In this document: piece after piece, positions 63,222 to 64,000 of the stretch
How positions within the stretch are numbered: the first letter of the stretch is position 1
Layout: each line of letters starts with the position of its first letter
Assembly (NCBI GenBank): GCA_011391635.1
Contig: JAABQD010000001.1
Span: 186,001 to 250,000, forward strand
DNA length: 64,000 nt
Direction of reading: 5' to 3'
Origin: Sulfurimonas sp.
GTDB taxonomy: Bacteria; Campylobacterota; Campylobacteria; Campylobacterales; Sulfurimonadaceae
The notes under the pieces: generated by a model
What the model saw: the letters and a program-made list of their open reading frames with translations, nothing else
Told to the model about the DNA's origin: nothing
The model's database searches: none
Position numbers and translations under genes: made by a program

Positions 63222-64000
63222 TTATATTTTCTTTTTAATAATTAAGTCTAAATATTTTGATGGAGTTACTCGCATCATCTCTCTTGCCAACCATTGTATC
63301 TGAAAATAAGCTGCACCGCTATCTCTGAGTGTAAAATAATTTTTTAAACTTCTGAGATTAAAGGTCACAATCATATCCACCTTCCAGTTATCAGTAACGA
63401 TATGCTTGAATGCATCTCCAACATTTCTTTTCTTTTTCCCAGCTTCAAGGGCTTCAAAAAGGGTAGATACACTGCCTTGAGAATTTTCTAAAAAGGTCAG
63501 AGAACTTTTTGCAACAGCCATCTCATAAAAATTTTCTACTTTTTGCAACTGAAATTCAAGTTTATCATACATTGCATTGATTTCAATTTTATTATACTCA
63601 TGATCAGTTGTTACAAACATATCAAAATTTAAAATTGTATTGATAAAAAAATCTCTATCTTTGCCCTGTTTTGAAGCTACAAAAGCGTTGATAACCGAAC
63701 TCATTGTGTAGCGGGTACTTCGTACAGAGATTGCTTGTATGCGATGTCTTGCGTGTTCTTGAAGAACACCTCTGGATGTGCCACGAACCAAAAAACTAAG
63801 ATTAGCATGTTCTAAAATACTGTGATGAAAATGTGTCCATGCCAAATCATTTAAAAGATTCGAGCCTTCTATGGCATTGATAACATCACAAGTATCCGCT
63901 TCTGGCATGTGGGTTTCAATGTATTGAATAGCTTCATTTTCACTGTTTGCAAAGGAGTCGTAGCAAGTTCGAGCTGCAGCTTCTGCCACGCCTATGCCAG
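63222..64000 (-). CDS. thyX: FAD-dependent thymidylate synthase, 5' end cut by the window
   Basis: About 259 residues visible; the frame remains open to the right edge and codes GIGVAEAAARTCYDS there, so the true start is outside. The flavin and dUMP motif RHRIQAISVRS (RHRX7S) is present, plus HHSILEHANLSFL and the tail LRDSGAAYFQIQWLAREMM. It makes dTMP with methylene-folate and NADPH. ThyX is the usual enzyme in Campylobacterota. Confidence 0.92.
   Translation of the reverse strand, partial: GIGVAEAAARTCYDSFANSENEAIQYIETHMPEADTCDVINAIEGSNLLNDLAWTHFHHSILEHANLSFLVRGTSRGVLQEHARHRIQAISVRSTRYTMSSVINAFVASKQGKDRDFFINTILNFDMFVTTDHEYNKIEINAMYDKLEFQLQKVENFYEMAVAKSSLTFLENSQGSVSTLFEALEAGKKKRNVGDAFKHIVTDNWKVDMIVTFNLRSLKNYFTLRDSGAAYFQIQWLAREMMRVTPSKYLDLIIKKKI

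Overview
The window looks like chromosome from a free-living Campylobacterota (epsilonproteobacterium), most like the Sulfurimonas/Sulfuricurvum group. This is inferred from low GC, gene content (futalosine-pathway MqnA, ThyX, a RhlE-type helicase, a sigma-54-type flagellar hook cluster, rpmJ-rpsM-rpsK-rpsD-rpoA-rplQ) and dense c-di-GMP signalling; no database search was possible.

Layout. 0-3 kb: 5' part of a di-haem cytochrome c peroxidase gene, mqnA, and a molybdopterin operon moaD-moaE-moeA. 3-8 kb: DUF475 membrane protein, small proteins (one Cys-rich, one secreted, one WGR-like), NnrS, and an SplB-like radical SAM protein. 8-18 kb is accessory: MarR/SRPBCC/EVE operon, AbiEi-AbiEii toxin-antitoxin pair, 5'-nucleotidase, a DUF1538/PII-like/CBS operon, DUF188, HIRAN protein and AlkC-like repair protein, with two near-identical 180-bp REPIN-like elements as direct repeats. 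18-22.3 kb: Tsx-like porin and the ribosomal/rpoA operon. 22.3-33 kb: core genes (aldo/keto reductase, NifU-like, murE, ferredoxin, panD, ybaB, PDZ lipoprotein, ispA, tkt, AEC permease, thioredoxin, CNNM protein with a probable leader peptide). 33.5-44 kb: signalling (periplasmic-sensor diguanylate cyclase, CZB diguanylate cyclase, HD-GYP, an RsbT-like kinase/PP2C fusion, RsbR-like STAS protein, another diguanylate cyclase, YajQ) interrupted by tRNA-Ser and a cobalamin operon. 44-48 kb: succinate dehydrogenase/fumarate reductase A and B, YqaA, purT. 48-54 kb: flagellar hook genes with two sigma-54-like promoters. 54-64 kb: PP-loop protein, dnaG, chemoreceptor, rpsU, dgt, phnA, rhlE, a protein resembling a lone helicase lobe, a lipoprotein and thyX (cut by the window end).

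The most striking signal is not a gene. The 10-mer GGCATGTGGA (usually followed by A) occurs about 52 times without mismatch on both strands, where chance predicts roughly 0.05-0.1. It lies inside genes in several reading frames, between genes, as inverted pairs forming hairpins between convergent genes, and over the start codons of five genes. It is absent from the ribosomal operon and nearly absent from the flagellar genes. This behaves like the DNA uptake sequences of Neisseria and Haemophilus; I know of no such described element in Campylobacterota. A second candidate system is the overlapping four-gene cassette at 39368-42994, which joins an anti-sigma-type kinase/phosphatase partner switch to c-di-GMP enzymes.
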